NCBI RefSeq assembly: GCF_014202115.1
Contig: NZ_JACHFW010000003.1
Coordinates: 186,001 to 250,000 of the forward strand
From: Catenibacillus scindens
GTDB taxonomy: Bacteria > Bacillota > Clostridia > Lachnospirales > Lachnospiraceae
Length of the DNA: 64,000 nt
Direction of reading: 5' to 3'
Shown here one piece after another: positions 52,571 through 61,428 of this stretch (position 1 is its first letter; the number at the start of each line of letters is the position of its first letter). Under the pieces are notes generated by a model, which worked only from the letters and a program-made list of their open reading frames with translations, was not told the origin of the DNA and searched no databases. The position numbers and the translations under genes were made by a program.

Positions 52571-54034
52571 TTACTGTTCGCAGGCTTTGATCACATTAAG
52601 CCGCTCAATATTGGCATCTTCCGGGCCGGTCATAGAACAGCCCTTCTCTTTGGCATACAAAATATAGTCAATAATGGGCCGGGTAATCCGCTCTCCCGGC
52701 GCAAGTATAGGTATCCCCGGCGGATAACACATGACAAACTCACTGCATATCCAGCCTTCCGCCTCTTCCAGCTTCAGAGATACCTTATCGGCATAAAATG
52801 CGTCCTGGGGGGATACAGCCACTTCCGGCTCAATATATTCCTGGCTCATCAGGCTTACCCGAGCTCTTGCAAATCTGCGGCGGACCTCAGCCATGGCGCT
52901 GACCAGCCGCTCAATATCCCTGGGACGGTCGCCAATAGAAATATAGGCCAATATATTTCCCAGATCTCCAAATTCGATCTGTATATCATACTCATCCCGG
53001 AGCAGATCATAAACCTCAATCCCCGCCAGCCCTACCGGCAGAGTATTGACCGACAGCTTGGTCACATCAAAATCATAAACGCTGTCTCCGTTGCACAATT
53101 CCCTGGAGTAAGCGTAATAGCCGCCGATATTATTAATCTCCTCCCTGGCATATTCCGCCATGCGCACCACCTGGGCAAATGCCTCTTTGCCCCTGAGGGC
53201 CAGATTGCGCCTGGAAATATCCAGACTGGACAACAGAAGATAGGAGGCGCTGGTGGTCTGGGTCAGATTAATGATCTGACGCACATACCCCTCCGGCATT
53301 GTAGGGCCTGTCAGAAGAATAGAACTCTGAGTCAGGCTTCCGCCGGATTTGTGCATGGAAACCGCCGCCATATCCGCCCCGGCCGCCATAGCGGACACTG
53401 GAAGACCTTCGCCAAAATAAAAATGAGTCCCGTGAGCCTCGTCCACCAGACAGTACATCCCATATTTGTGGGCCAGCTTCACAATTGATCTTAAATCCGA
53501 ACAGATTCCATAATATGTGGGATTATTTACAAAAATCGCCTTGGCATCAGGATTTTCCCGGATGGCCTTTTCCACCTGTGCCACGCTCATCCCCAGGGGG
53601 ATTCCAAGGTCATCGTTGCACTCCGGGTTCACATAGACCGGCACTGCTCCGCACAACACCATAGCGCACATAACACTTCGGTGGACATTCCTGGGCAAAA
53701 TGATCTTCTCCCCCCGCTTGGCCACAGACAATACCATGGCCTGAACAGCGCTGGTGGTCCCTCCCACCATCAAAAAGGCGTGGGCGGCGCCAAAAGCCTG
53801 AGCCGCCAAAATCTCCGCATCCCTTATAACGGAAATGGGATGGCAGAGATTGTCCAGAGGCTTCATGGAATTTACATCCATCCCCACACAGCGTTCCCCA
53901 AGGAGGGCCGTCAGTTCCGGATTTCCCCGGCCTCTTTTGTGTCCCGGCACATCAAAAGGCACTACCCGCATTTTACGAAACTCTTCCAGTGCCTCATAGA
54001 TTGGCGCCCGCTCCTGAGAAAGCTTTTCTTTCAT
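52571..54034 (-). CDS. speA: Arginine decarboxylase, Orn/Lys/Arg decarboxylase family
   Basis: A 487-residue fold-I PLP decarboxylase. PLP Lys is K229 in SMHKSGGSLTQ, with DEAHGTHFYFG and VPFDVPGHKRGRGN as further signatures. The order of genes (followed by speE and agmatinase) points to arginine rather than lysine or ornithine as substrate. The ATG at 54034 fits GGAG nine bases upstream. The C-terminal PPGIPILAPGERIT motif is intact. Confidence 0.9.
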   Translation of the reverse strand: MKEKLSQERAPIYEALEEFRKMRVVPFDVPGHKRGRGNPELTALLGERCVGMDVNSMKPLDNLCHPISVIRDAEILAAQAFGAAHAFLMVGGTTSAVQAMVLSVAKRGEKIILPRNVHRSVMCAMVLCGAVPVYVNPECNDDLGIPLGMSVAQVEKAIRENPDAKAIFVNNPTYYGICSDLRSIVKLAHKYGMYCLVDEAHGTHFYFGEGLPVSAMAAGADMAAVSMHKSGGSLTQSSILLTGPTMPEGYVRQIINLTQTTSASYLLLSSLDISRRNLALRGKEAFAQVVRMAEYAREEINNIGGYYAYSRELCNGDSVYDFDVTKLSVNTLPVGLAGIEVYDLLRDEYDIQIEFGDLGNILAYISIGDRPRDIERLVSAMAEVRRRFARARVSLMSQEYIEPEVAVSPQDAFYADKVSLKLEEAEGWICSEFVMCYPPGIPILAPGERITRPIIDYILYAKEKGCSMTGPEDANIERLNVIKACEQ

Positions 54035-54060
54035 GCCCCTCAACTCCTATCTTTTAGTTG

Positions 54061-54158
54061 GTTACAATTCGCAGTCCGATTTGAAGCAGTTACCCACCTT
54101 CTTACGAGCAAGCTCGACAAATCTGTGTAACTGCTTCAAATCGACTGTAAATAGTAAC
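54061..54158. repeat. Long palindromic repeat, family 3 copy a
   Basis: Outer arms GTTACAATTCGCAGTC and GACTGTAAATAGTAAC enclose inner arms TTTGAAGCAGTTAC and GTAACTGCTTCAAA. The unit lies between speD and speA. A highly similar copy in the opposite orientation is at 62107-62188. Confidence 0.8.
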
Positions 54159-54159
54159 T

Positions 54160-54924
54160 TTAGTTGCTGTAAATATTGCGCCCGCTGAAAATCTCGATCA
54201 TCTCCCGGCGCAGATTATTCATGATCTCCAGCCGCACTTTCGGCGGAAGCTCATAGACATCGGTCTTAAACAGATAATTCTGAAGATCAATTTCTTTAAT
54301 CATCATCTTTGTATGAAAAATATTGGAATCGTACACATTGATATCCACTGTGTCATACCGGTTTAACGTCTCCTGGGCAATGTAATCCTGAATAGACGTG
54401 ATCGTATGATCAAGAAAAAGTTTCTTTCCATTAACATCTCTTGTAAAGCCCCGGACACGGTAATCCATAGTAATAATGTCCGAATCAAAGGAGGAGATCA
54501 GATAATCCAGAGTGGATAAAGGCGTGATTTCCCCGCAGGTTGCGACGTCAATATCCACCCGGAATGTGGCCAGACATGTCTCCGGGTGATATTCCGGATA
54601 AGTGTGGACCGTCACATGGCTTTTGTCCAGATGGGCCAACTGGGTCCTGCCTGCAGGAGTCATAGAGCCTTCTGCAATAAGAATGGCCACCGACGCCCCC
54701 TGAGGCTCGTAATCCTGCTTTGCTATATTCAGTACCTTCGCGCCGATCATATCCGTCAGATCCGTCAGGATCTTAGTCAAGCGCTCGGAATTGTACTGGG
54801 AATCAATATATGCAATATAATCCCGCTGCTCCCTGGCCGTCTTAGCGTAACAGACATCATAAATATTAAAACTTAACGCCTTTGTCAGATTATTAAATCC
54901 ATATAACTTTAACTTATCCACCAC
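54160..54924 (-). CDS. speD: S-adenosylmethionine decarboxylase proenzyme
   Basis: A 254-residue SpeD of the long, E. coli-like type. The self-cleavage site is K-S102 in [13 protein letters not shown], where the Ser becomes the pyruvoyl cofactor; [13 protein letters not shown] carries the proton-donor Cys. The start is GTG at 54924 (GTGGTG tandem), eight bases after GGGAGGG; no ATG fits. It is the first gene of the polyamine operon. The frame runs further upstream through repeat DNA, which is not coding. Confidence 0.93.
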   Translation of the reverse strand: MVDKLKLYGFNNLTKALSFNIYDVCYAKTAREQRDYIAYIDSQYNSERLTKILTDLTDMIGAKVLNIAKQDYEPQGASVAILIAEGSMTPAGRTQLAHLDKSHVTVHTYPEYHPETCLATFRVDIDVATCGEITPLSTLDYLISSFDSDIITMDYRVRGFTRDVNGKKLFLDHTITSIQDYIAQETLNRYDTVDINVYDSNIFHTKMMIKEIDLQNYLFKTDVYELPPKVRLEIMNNLRREMIEIFSGRNIYSN

Positions 54925-54966
54925 GGTTCTCCCTCCCGTTTTATTTCTGCGGACAGTGAGCCAAGC

Positions 54967-55063
54967 GGACGCGCTTGCGCGTCCATTTAGCGAGCGCCGG
55001 AGCAACACGTTCCGCCTGTGAACTCCCGCGCCGGAAACGGCCGCTTTAGCAACCGTTTCCCAT
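54967..55063. repeat. Palindromic intergenic repeat, family 1-related
   Basis: GGACGCGC-TT-GCGCGTCC (54967-54984) is a perfect hairpin, followed by TTTAGCGAGCGCCGGAGCAA, CTCCCGCG and AACGG...CCGTT arms. The composition resembles the elements at 390-540 and 5838-6012. Confidence 0.55.
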
Positions 55064-55470
55064 GAAAAAAACGCAAGCAGAAGTATCTGCACATTCTGCT
55101 TGCGTAATCATCCATTATGAATAAAGTCACGAACCCGCAGTCTCAAAGTTCTGTCATACAGATGACCACGTTCCGGCTTTCGTAAATACCAATTCAAACG
55201 GATTCCTTCGCACAGAGTCTATATAGCAAATATCTTACTTTTACTACTCTTATTGATCGTTTCACAAGTTGATGTGCGGTGATCGCACTGGTTATAAAGT
55301 GACCAACTTATAAAATTTGAGCTTCTAACTCAATCAATAAGGCAACAAATGTTGCCAATCGGCAGTTGACCCGGCTGTCCGTATGGCCTTTACCCGAAAC
55401 CGCGATCCGTCCGGGTGGTCAAAAGAATATTTGCATGGAAACTCAACTCTAAGCTATGAAATCCCATGAC
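55064..55470 (-). ncRNA. Probable stand-alone structured non-coding RNA (about 400 nt)
   Basis: The minus strand of this gene-free stretch starts beneath a strong promoter and ends at a textbook terminator, with no convincing reading frame. Visible stems include CATGG/CCATG near the 5' end, ACCCGG/CCGGGT, a perfect GGCAACA/TGTTGCC hairpin (55345-55360), AAGTTG/CAACTT with GTGCG/CGCAC nested in it, and the terminator ACGCAAGCAGAA/TTCTGCTTGCGT (55071-55105) with seven T. It is not tmRNA, RNase P RNA or SRP RNA by their conserved motifs. The raiA-type motif RNA is an idea to test, not a call. Confidence 0.68.
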
Positions 55471-55476
55471 AGGCTC

Positions 55477-55505
55477 ATTTTATTATATTTTCCGAAAAAT
55501 GTCAA
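55477..55505 (-). promoter_or_regulatory. Promoter of the non-coding RNA
   Basis: TTGACA (55505-55500) and TAAAAT (55482-55477) are 17 bp apart on the minus strand. The promoter overlaps the last codons of the GH120 gene, so the RNA is transcribed independently of it. Confidence 0.75.
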
Positions 55506-57501
55506 TGCTTTTTACACTGCCCGCAAAGGGACCGGGAAGAGGTATCATTTTCCGTTTTTCTCCACAATAATCTGTATCAAAAATAATCGGTGTTCCATCG
55601 GGAGCTTCAAACTTCTGCTCCGGTTCAAAAGCCTCCCCAAGATAGCCGGTTGTCACAAGAATCGTGTCCATATCCGGCATATGATCATAGAGATCTGTAT
55701 CAAAGTATATCCTTCCGTCGGCCTCCTTCAACTCAAAATTTACAGCCGCGTCAGTCACCTGGCAGAAGTCCCTCTCCCCGTCATAAGGCTGGGCGCCGTT
55801 AAAATACACGTTGCCGCCGGAATACACCGGAAGATGATCATAATAGAAATCCTTCCCTGTGTGGGCGGTCACTGTCTCATAAGTAAACTGCCCAAAATAA
55901 GTTTTGGCATCGGGATAACCGTCATAAGGCTTTGTCCCGCAGATAAGATTGCACTGGTTCAGGCCGTCCGCGTGATCTTTCGTCACCTGGTCTTTAATGC
56001 CATCCGGCACCGGCTGCTGAACAAAAATATTGTTGTAAAAACGGGCGTCCCCGTGAAGAATCGTCATAAAACCGGCAATTTCCGTGCGGTGAGGCACATG
56101 GTAAGGCGTATACCTCGGCGTCGGAAGATTGACACCGCCGTTATCGGTGCCGTTGCCTACCCATGTGAATGAACCGGCGATAAGATTGTGGACAAATGCC
56201 AGTCCCTGGGTACTTAGGCGGCAGGCGCAGGCCGACAGCAGGAGATTGTTGTCCACAAGGGTCGGTCCATGGGAAACCTCAATAAAAATATCTTCTCCAA
56301 GAGCCAGCCCATTACTGATTATTGTCCCTTCAGGGGGAACGTTGTCATGGAACAGATTTCCTGTGACGCGGGTTCCCTGAGCCTGCCAGTCCAGCCACAG
56401 CCCCCTGGTACAATGATGAAAATGGTTCCTGCGGATGATCACGTCAATAGCCGCGTGAAGTTTTATTCCGCCGATCTCAGCGCCCCCAAGATCCTGCATG
56501 TTGTTAATATGATGAATGTGATTGTCCTCAATAATGGAGAAAACACAGCCCAGATGTCCTACGATACCCGTCTGGCCGCAGTCATGGATATTGCAGCCCC
56601 GGATAATGTGGGAACCGATATTTTCTTTTGTCCAGCCCTCTCTCTGAGCCTGGCAGATCGCGTCCCGCTCCGTCTGTGTGCCATCCTTAAAAAACCGAGT
56701 TGTCCATTTATTTTCATTTTCCGGCTGGAGATATTTACCCAGGGAAATACCGCTGCATCTGGAATGGGAAATTTCACAATTTTCAATAATCCATCCTTTA
56801 GACCAGTGAGGGCCGACCATCCCTTCCTGCTCAGCCGTTGGCGGAGCCCATGTGGTTGCCGCCTGGCGCACCGTAAAACCGGACAGTGTAATATAATTTA
56901 CTCCTGTCTTATCAGGGTAAAAACAATTTCTGCGCACGTTGATCTCCACATTCTCGCAGTTTGGGTCAGCCCCCTGGAAATTTGCGTAAATTTCCGTAAA
57001 ATCGCCGGACTGACATGTATACCAGCGGTACAGCGTTCCCTCCGGGTCCCAGGACCGGTAATCCATCACGGGATTTTTAATATCCTCCAGTGAAAATGAC
57101 TCATACATCGCCTTTCCATTGAGATAAACCTCCCCGGTATGGGCCGGGTCCGGAGAGAAATACCAGTCCCCGGAAATCACCGTTGTATATGGATTGTAAT
57201 TGCCAAAAAGGGTGTTTGGCACTCTGGCCATCCACACATTCCCCTCACAGTGTTTCCAGCCTTTAACCGGCTCCGCTCCGGTAATCACCGCCGCCAGAGG
57301 CTCCTGAGAGCGATAGATGATCCTGTGGTCATTATCCGTACCTCCATTGACAGGATTGACATACTCCCGGTAGATTCCCGGTGCCACAATAATTTCGTCC
57401 CCGGCCACGGCAATCCCCGCTGCCTCACGGATTGTTTTAAAAGGACTTTCCTTTGTTCCCCAGCCATTGATTTTGGCGTTGGCAGATACATAATAAATCA
57501 T
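55483..57501 (-). CDS. Beta-xylosidase, glycoside hydrolase family 120
   Basis: A 672-residue right-handed parallel beta-helix enzyme that resembles XylC of Thermoanaerobacterium. Shared segments include YANFQGADPNCENVEINVRR, GWIIENCEISHSRCSGISL and IKLHAAIDVIIRRNHFH. The nucleophile Asp is D371 (GLWLDWQAQGTR) and the acid/base Glu is E408 (DIFIEVSHGP), both conserved. There is no signal peptide, so it acts on xylo-oligosaccharides inside the cell. The ATG at 57501 is better spaced from AAGGAGG than one three codons upstream. It is divergent from an AraC regulator. Confidence 0.88.
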   Translation of the reverse strand: MIYYVSANAKINGWGTKESPFKTIREAAGIAVAGDEIIVAPGIYREYVNPVNGGTDNDHRIIYRSQEPLAAVITGAEPVKGWKHCEGNVWMARVPNTLFGNYNPYTTVISGDWYFSPDPAHTGEVYLNGKAMYESFSLEDIKNPVMDYRSWDPEGTLYRWYTCQSGDFTEIYANFQGADPNCENVEINVRRNCFYPDKTGVNYITLSGFTVRQAATTWAPPTAEQEGMVGPHWSKGWIIENCEISHSRCSGISLGKYLQPENENKWTTRFFKDGTQTERDAICQAQREGWTKENIGSHIIRGCNIHDCGQTGIVGHLGCVFSIIEDNHIHHINNMQDLGGAEIGGIKLHAAIDVIIRRNHFHHCTRGLWLDWQAQGTRVTGNLFHDNVPPEGTIISNGLALGEDIFIEVSHGPTLVDNNLLLSACACRLSTQGLAFVHNLIAGSFTWVGNGTDNGGVNLPTPRYTPYHVPHRTEIAGFMTILHGDARFYNNIFVQQPVPDGIKDQVTKDHADGLNQCNLICGTKPYDGYPDAKTYFGQFTYETVTAHTGKDFYYDHLPVYSGGNVYFNGAQPYDGERDFCQVTDAAVNFELKEADGRIYFDTDLYDHMPDMDTILVTTGYLGEAFEPEQKFEAPDGTPIIFDTDYCGEKRKMIPLPGPFAGSVKSIDIFRKI

Positions 57502-57547
57502 ACGCCCCATTTCCTCCTTGACTTTACTTTCTATTGGTAAATATAAT

Positions 57548-57606
57548 GTAACTATTCAGCCATGCGGCTGTTTTAATAAAAATAAGATGCATGGCTGAAT
57601 AGTCAC
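57548..57606. repeat. Palindromic repeat between GH120 and AraC genes
   Basis: GTAACTATTCAGCCATGC and GCATGGCTGAATAGTCAC are 18-base arms with one mismatch around a 23-base spacer. The GTAACTATTCA half resembles the outer arms of family 3. Confidence 0.7.
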
Positions 57607-57760
57607 AATATAATTATAATGAAAATAAAGTTTAAAAGATATCCCTATACTGTCTGAAAATATAAAAATCCTGCCAACTCACAGCCATCCGACTTTAACA
57701 AACTCAAAAGTACGTCTCTGTGCGGCATTCGGCTTTGGCAGATTTTCCATGTGAAAGGTG

Positions 57761-58690
57761 ATGATCCTCTTGCCTGTAATGCCCATCCTTATAGACAGCA
57801 GACAAAAAGAACGGATTTTATTCCGCAATGAAATGCTGCCCTACAGCCTTTACACCCCAAACCCTCATGGCTGTCTCCTTGGAGATATTCCCTGGCACTG
57901 GCATGACGAATTTGAATTTGGAAGCCTGCTTAGGGGCAGTATCCTTTACAAAACCAGCCGCCACGAATATATACTTCGTGAAGGGGACGGCATTTTTATT
58001 AATTCGGGAACACTGCACTATCTTCATCCCCTGGAACCCAGAGAAAATGTTTTATTCCAATCTCAGTTTTTTAGCGGAGAATTTCTCGCCGGCGCCCGGG
58101 GCAACCTTTTTGACCTGAAATACATCGCCCCGGTGCAGGGACAAAAACTTCTGGACGCCCGCCCCCTTTACCGGGAAAATTCCAGGGATGCCTCCTTTCT
58201 TGACAAGCTGCTGGACGCCTCCCGCATAGCTCAAAGTGATGAGGCTTTTTCCCAGCTTCGCCTGCGCAGTCTGTTTTCTGCGCTGTGGGAAGATGTCTAC
58301 CGCTGGGCCGCCGAAACAGGCAGTGAAAATGCCCCTTCGCCGTATTCAGAGGACGAACGCATTAAAGACATGCTCTCCTTTATACAGCAAAATTTCAGCC
58401 ACCGGCTGACTGTCCGACAGATTGCCGGCGTCATCCCCATCAGCGAACGGGAGTGCTATCGGCTTTTTAAGAAGCATCTGGGGATCAGCCCGGTGGAGTA
58501 CCTGACAGACATAAGACTCCAGAAAGCGCGGGAGCTTCTCATTGAAAGTGACAAATGTATTTTAGACATTGCCCTGGAAACCGGCTTTGGAAGCAGCAGC
58601 TACTTTGGTAAAATTTTCAAACATCAGATAGGGATAACCCCGAAAGCATACCGCCAAAACAATACCGGCGGTGAAATACCCCTGCTGTAA
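57761..58690 (+). CDS. AraC-family regulator (probable xylan/xyloside regulator)
   Basis: A 309-residue protein with a cupin sensor (DIPWHWHDEFEFGSLLRGSI, INSGTLHYLHP) and a C-terminal AraC double helix-turn-helix (LTVRQIAGVIPISERECYRLFKKHLGISP and CILDIALETGFGSSSYFGKIFKHQIGITP). Its divergent position beside the GH120 xylosidase suggests that gene as a target. GAAAGG is the best ribosome site; the start could be the ATG at 57761 or the GTG one codon before. Confidence 0.84.
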   Translation: MILLPVMPILIDSRQKERILFRNEMLPYSLYTPNPHGCLLGDIPWHWHDEFEFGSLLRGSILYKTSRHEYILREGDGIFINSGTLHYLHPLEPRENVLFQSQFFSGEFLAGARGNLFDLKYIAPVQGQKLLDARPLYRENSRDASFLDKLLDASRIAQSDEAFSQLRLRSLFSALWEDVYRWAAETGSENAPSPYSEDERIKDMLSFIQQNFSHRLTVRQIAGVIPISERECYRLFKKHLGISPVEYLTDIRLQKARELLIESDKCILDIALETGFGSSSYFGKIFKHQIGITPKAYRQNNTGGEIPLL

Positions 58691-58728
58691 CAGTTCCGCC
58701 CGTCCATTCCTGATGGCAAAACTGTTAC
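58687..58728. repeat. Short palindromic repeat, family 2 copy b
   Basis: GTAACAGTT and AACTGTTAC arms around a spacer with CCATTCCTGATGGCAAA. The left arm contains the stop codon of the AraC gene. Confidence 0.65.
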
Positions 58729-58750
58729 TCGGAGTTTTACATTTCCCATA

Positions 58751-58825
58751 TTGACAATCCCTGAAAGATATGATAACACATGATTAGAGAAAATAAGGAC
58801 TGTCCGGTCATTTGCCGGGCAGTCC
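58751..58825 (+). promoter_or_regulatory. MATE gene promoter and leader hairpin
   Basis: TTGACA lies at 58751-58756 with a weak -10 about 17 bp on. The leader holds GGACTGTCCGG...CCGGGCAGTCC (58797-58825) followed by AATTTT, which could act as an attenuator or a protective stem. Confidence 0.5.
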
Positions 58826-58846
58826 AATTTTGCGAGGGAAAATGAT

Positions 58847-60217
58847 ATGAATGAAACAAAGTCACCAACTGTAAAAAATGCCATTACCGAGGGCGTTATC
58901 TGGAAGCAGCTTCTGATCTTTTTCTTTCCCATTTTGCTGGGAACGTTTTTTCAGCAAATTTATAACACCGCTGACGCCATTGTGGTGGGACGTTTTGTTG
59001 GAAAAGAAGCCCTGGCCTGCGTCGGCGGTTCCACCGCCCAGATTATTAATCTGATCGTCGGATTTTTCGTCGGCCTCTCTTCCGGCGCCACTGTTGTCTT
59101 AGCCCAGTACTACGGCGCGAAAGATAAAAATAATGTGGAACGGGCCATGCACACAGCGGCCGCTTTTGCCATCATCGGCGGCCTGATCATTACTGTTCTG
59201 GGCATTGTCCTTACACCACAGATGCTTGCGCTGCTTAATACTCCAAAAAATCTTATGGAAGGATCCTCCCTTTATCTGCGCATTTATTTTGCCGGCGCCC
59301 TGTTTGTATTTATCTACAATATCGGATCCGGACTGCTTCGGGCTGTGGGGGACTCTAAACGGCCGCTGTACTTTCTCATCATCTGCTGCTGTTTAAACAT
59401 TGTCCTGGATCTTGTTCTCGTCGTCGGCGCTCATATGGGCGTGGCTGGCGTTGCCATAGGCACTTTCCTCTCCCAGGGCGTCAGCGCCATCCTGATCGTT
59501 ATCACACTGATGCGCACCAGGGATATGTACCAGCTTCACCCACGCAAGATCCACCTTCACGGAAATATTTTTAAATCCCTTTTGAAAATCGGTCTTCCGG
59601 CAGGATTTGAATCCGTCCTTTACACCATCTCCAATATGATCATCCAGGCATCCTTAAATTCTTTTGGAACGGATACGGTCGCCGCCTGGACAGCCTACGG
59701 CAAGATGGATTCCCTGTTCTGGATGGTTTTAAGCGCCTTTGGTATTTCCATCACAACGTTTGTAGGACAAAACTTCGGTGCAAAAAAATACGACCGTATG
59801 CGAAAAAGCGTCCGTGTCTGCCTTGGACTGGCTATTGCCGTCTCCCTGATCCTCACTGTATTTTTCCTGTTCCTGGGGCACTATGTTTTTATGCTGTTTA
59901 CCACAGACGCCGGCGTTATTGATATCGGCATGGGTATTTTGCGGATCATGGTTCCCGGTTACACCATCTATGTATTTATTGAGATTCTCGCAGGCGCCCT
60001 TCGGGGAACCGGTGATGTGATCATCCCAATGACCATCACCTGCGGCGGCATATGTGTGCTGCGTGTGATCTGGATATTCATCGCCATGCCTATGCGCCCG
60101 CAGATCAGCACCATCATTTACAGCTATCCCATCTCCTGGGTCATCACCGCCATTCTTTTTATCTGCTACTACACATTCAGGCAGCGCCAGCGGATGAAAA
60201 AAGAAAAGGAAAATTAA
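58847..60217 (+). CDS. MATE-family efflux transporter
   Basis: A 456-residue multidrug and toxin extrusion protein with twelve helices in two related halves. Family segments are TFFQQIYNTADAIVVGRFVG at the start, GLLRAVGDSKRPLYFLI before the mid-point and GLPAGFESVLYTISNMIIQ after it, with ALRGTGDVIIPM later. It exports cationic compounds using Na+ or H+. The ATG follows GAGGG. Confidence 0.93.
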   Translation: MNETKSPTVKNAITEGVIWKQLLIFFFPILLGTFFQQIYNTADAIVVGRFVGKEALACVGGSTAQIINLIVGFFVGLSSGATVVLAQYYGAKDKNNVERAMHTAAAFAIIGGLIITVLGIVLTPQMLALLNTPKNLMEGSSLYLRIYFAGALFVFIYNIGSGLLRAVGDSKRPLYFLIICCCLNIVLDLVLVVGAHMGVAGVAIGTFLSQGVSAILIVITLMRTRDMYQLHPRKIHLHGNIFKSLLKIGLPAGFESVLYTISNMIIQASLNSFGTDTVAAWTAYGKMDSLFWMVLSAFGISITTFVGQNFGAKKYDRMRKSVRVCLGLAIAVSLILTVFFLFLGHYVFMLFTTDAGVIDIGMGILRIMVPGYTIYVFIEILAGALRGTGDVIIPMTITCGGICVLRVIWIFIAMPMRPQISTIIYSYPISWVITAILFICYYTFRQRQRMKKEKEN

Positions 60218-60231
60218 TCATCTGAAGCAAA

Positions 60232-60274
60232 GAGGGTGTCCCGCCAGCCATCACATGGCTTTTGGGGTACCCTC
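60232..60274. terminator. Hairpin between convergent MATE and alcohol dehydrogenase genes
   Basis: GAGGGTGTCCC...AGCCAT pairs with ATGGCT...GGGGTACCCTC. The T runs are short. Confidence 0.55.
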
Positions 60275-60285
60275 AATCACTATAT

Positions 60286-61428
60286 TTACATCGCTGCCCG
60301 ATAAAGATCAGCGATCTCTGCTTCCGTAAAAACAACGGGATTACTGGCCACGCCTGCGGCTGAAACCTTCATACAATTATGGGCCATCCAGGGGATATCC
60401 GCTTCTTCGATCCCTAGATCCGATAATGTGCAGCTCAGATCCAGTTCCCCTATAAAGGCGCGGATCCGTTCTCCACAGTCTGTCGCGTCCCTTCCGCCAA
60501 AAATCCTGGAGATCTCACCATACTTTTCAGGACAGCCCTTAAATGATGCCTCGATCACAACAGGAGTAAGCGCTGCAAGGCCCTGTCCATGAACAATATC
60601 TTTCAGGCCGCTGACCGGATGTTCCATGCCGTGGGCTAAAGTAACGCCGGCGGTGTTAATAACCATTCCACCGATGGTACTTGCCAGTGTGATTTTATCC
60701 CACGCCTCCCCATCATCTTTGTGCTTATAGGCCTTTACAAGACAGTCCGCGGTCAGCTTCATAGCATACAAAGCCAGAGCGTCTGTAAAGGGCTGCGCCA
60801 TTCGGGATGTATACGCCTCCATACTGTGGCATAGGGCGTCAAAACCGACAGACGCCAGCACTTTTCCAGGCATGGTCATCATACACTCCGGATCTACAAC
60901 AGACACTGCGGGAATAATGGCATTGCAGCGAAGGGATTTTTTATCATTGTTTTCCGGATTCGTCAGGACGGCGAATCCGTTGCCCTCTGACCCGGTACCG
61001 CAGGTGGTAGGTATCACCAAAACAGGCAATGCCTTCCGGCTGAATTTCCGATTAAAAATATAGTCGTTGATATCCCCGGTATTGACCGCCATAAAAGCGA
61101 TGGCTTTTCCACAATCCATCACGCTTCCGCCGCCGACAGCCACAACCATGTCACATTCTTCCTTCACAGCCATGCTGGCGCCTTCCAGAGCCGTGGTTGT
61201 CAGAGGATTCTTGGATGCCCTGTCAAAGAGTACATGGCCTATTCCTGCCGCCTCCAGGGCTGTGACCACTTTATCATACAACCCTGATTTTTTCGCGCTG
61301 TTTTGTCCGGTAACAATCAGCGCCTTTTTCCCGTACGGCTTTGCCATCTCTCCAATCTGCCGGATCTTTCCTCGGCCAAAAACAATATTCACCGGAAGAT
61401 AGTAGGAGAAATCCATCGTCTTATACAT
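60286..61428 (-). CDS. Iron-containing alcohol dehydrogenase
   Basis: A 380-residue group III dehydrogenase. NAD loop AVGGGSVMDCGKAIA and the PTTCGTGSEG motif are clear; metal ligands lie in GFDALCHSMEAYTS and LAHGMEHPVSG. The start overlaps the end of the gabT fragment by eight bases. With GABA transaminase as partner, a 4-hydroxybutyrate dehydrogenase reducing succinate semialdehyde is likely, but butanol-type substrates cannot be excluded. Confidence 0.88.
   Translation of the reverse strand: MYKTMDFSYYLPVNIVFGRGKIRQIGEMAKPYGKKALIVTGQNSAKKSGLYDKVVTALEAAGIGHVLFDRASKNPLTTTALEGASMAVKEECDMVVAVGGGSVMDCGKAIAFMAVNTGDINDYIFNRKFSRKALPVLVIPTTCGTGSEGNGFAVLTNPENNDKKSLRCNAIIPAVSVVDPECMMTMPGKVLASVGFDALCHSMEAYTSRMAQPFTDALALYAMKLTADCLVKAYKHKDDGEAWDKITLASTIGGMVINTAGVTLAHGMEHPVSGLKDIVHGQGLAALTPVVIEASFKGCPEKYGEISRIFGGRDATDCGERIRAFIGELDLSCTLSDLGIEEADIPWMAHNCMKVSAAGVASNPVVFTEAEIADLYRAAM

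Noticed and set aside
55064-55470. tmRNA, RNase P RNA or SRP RNA
   Set aside because: None of the conserved motifs is present: no tRNA-like ends, no GAGGAAAGTCC and no GGAAGCAGC. The length alone was suggestive.
55483-57501. Pectate lyase
   Set aside because: The parallel beta-helix first suggested this, but conserved segments and the Asp/Glu catalytic pair match GH120 xylosidases.
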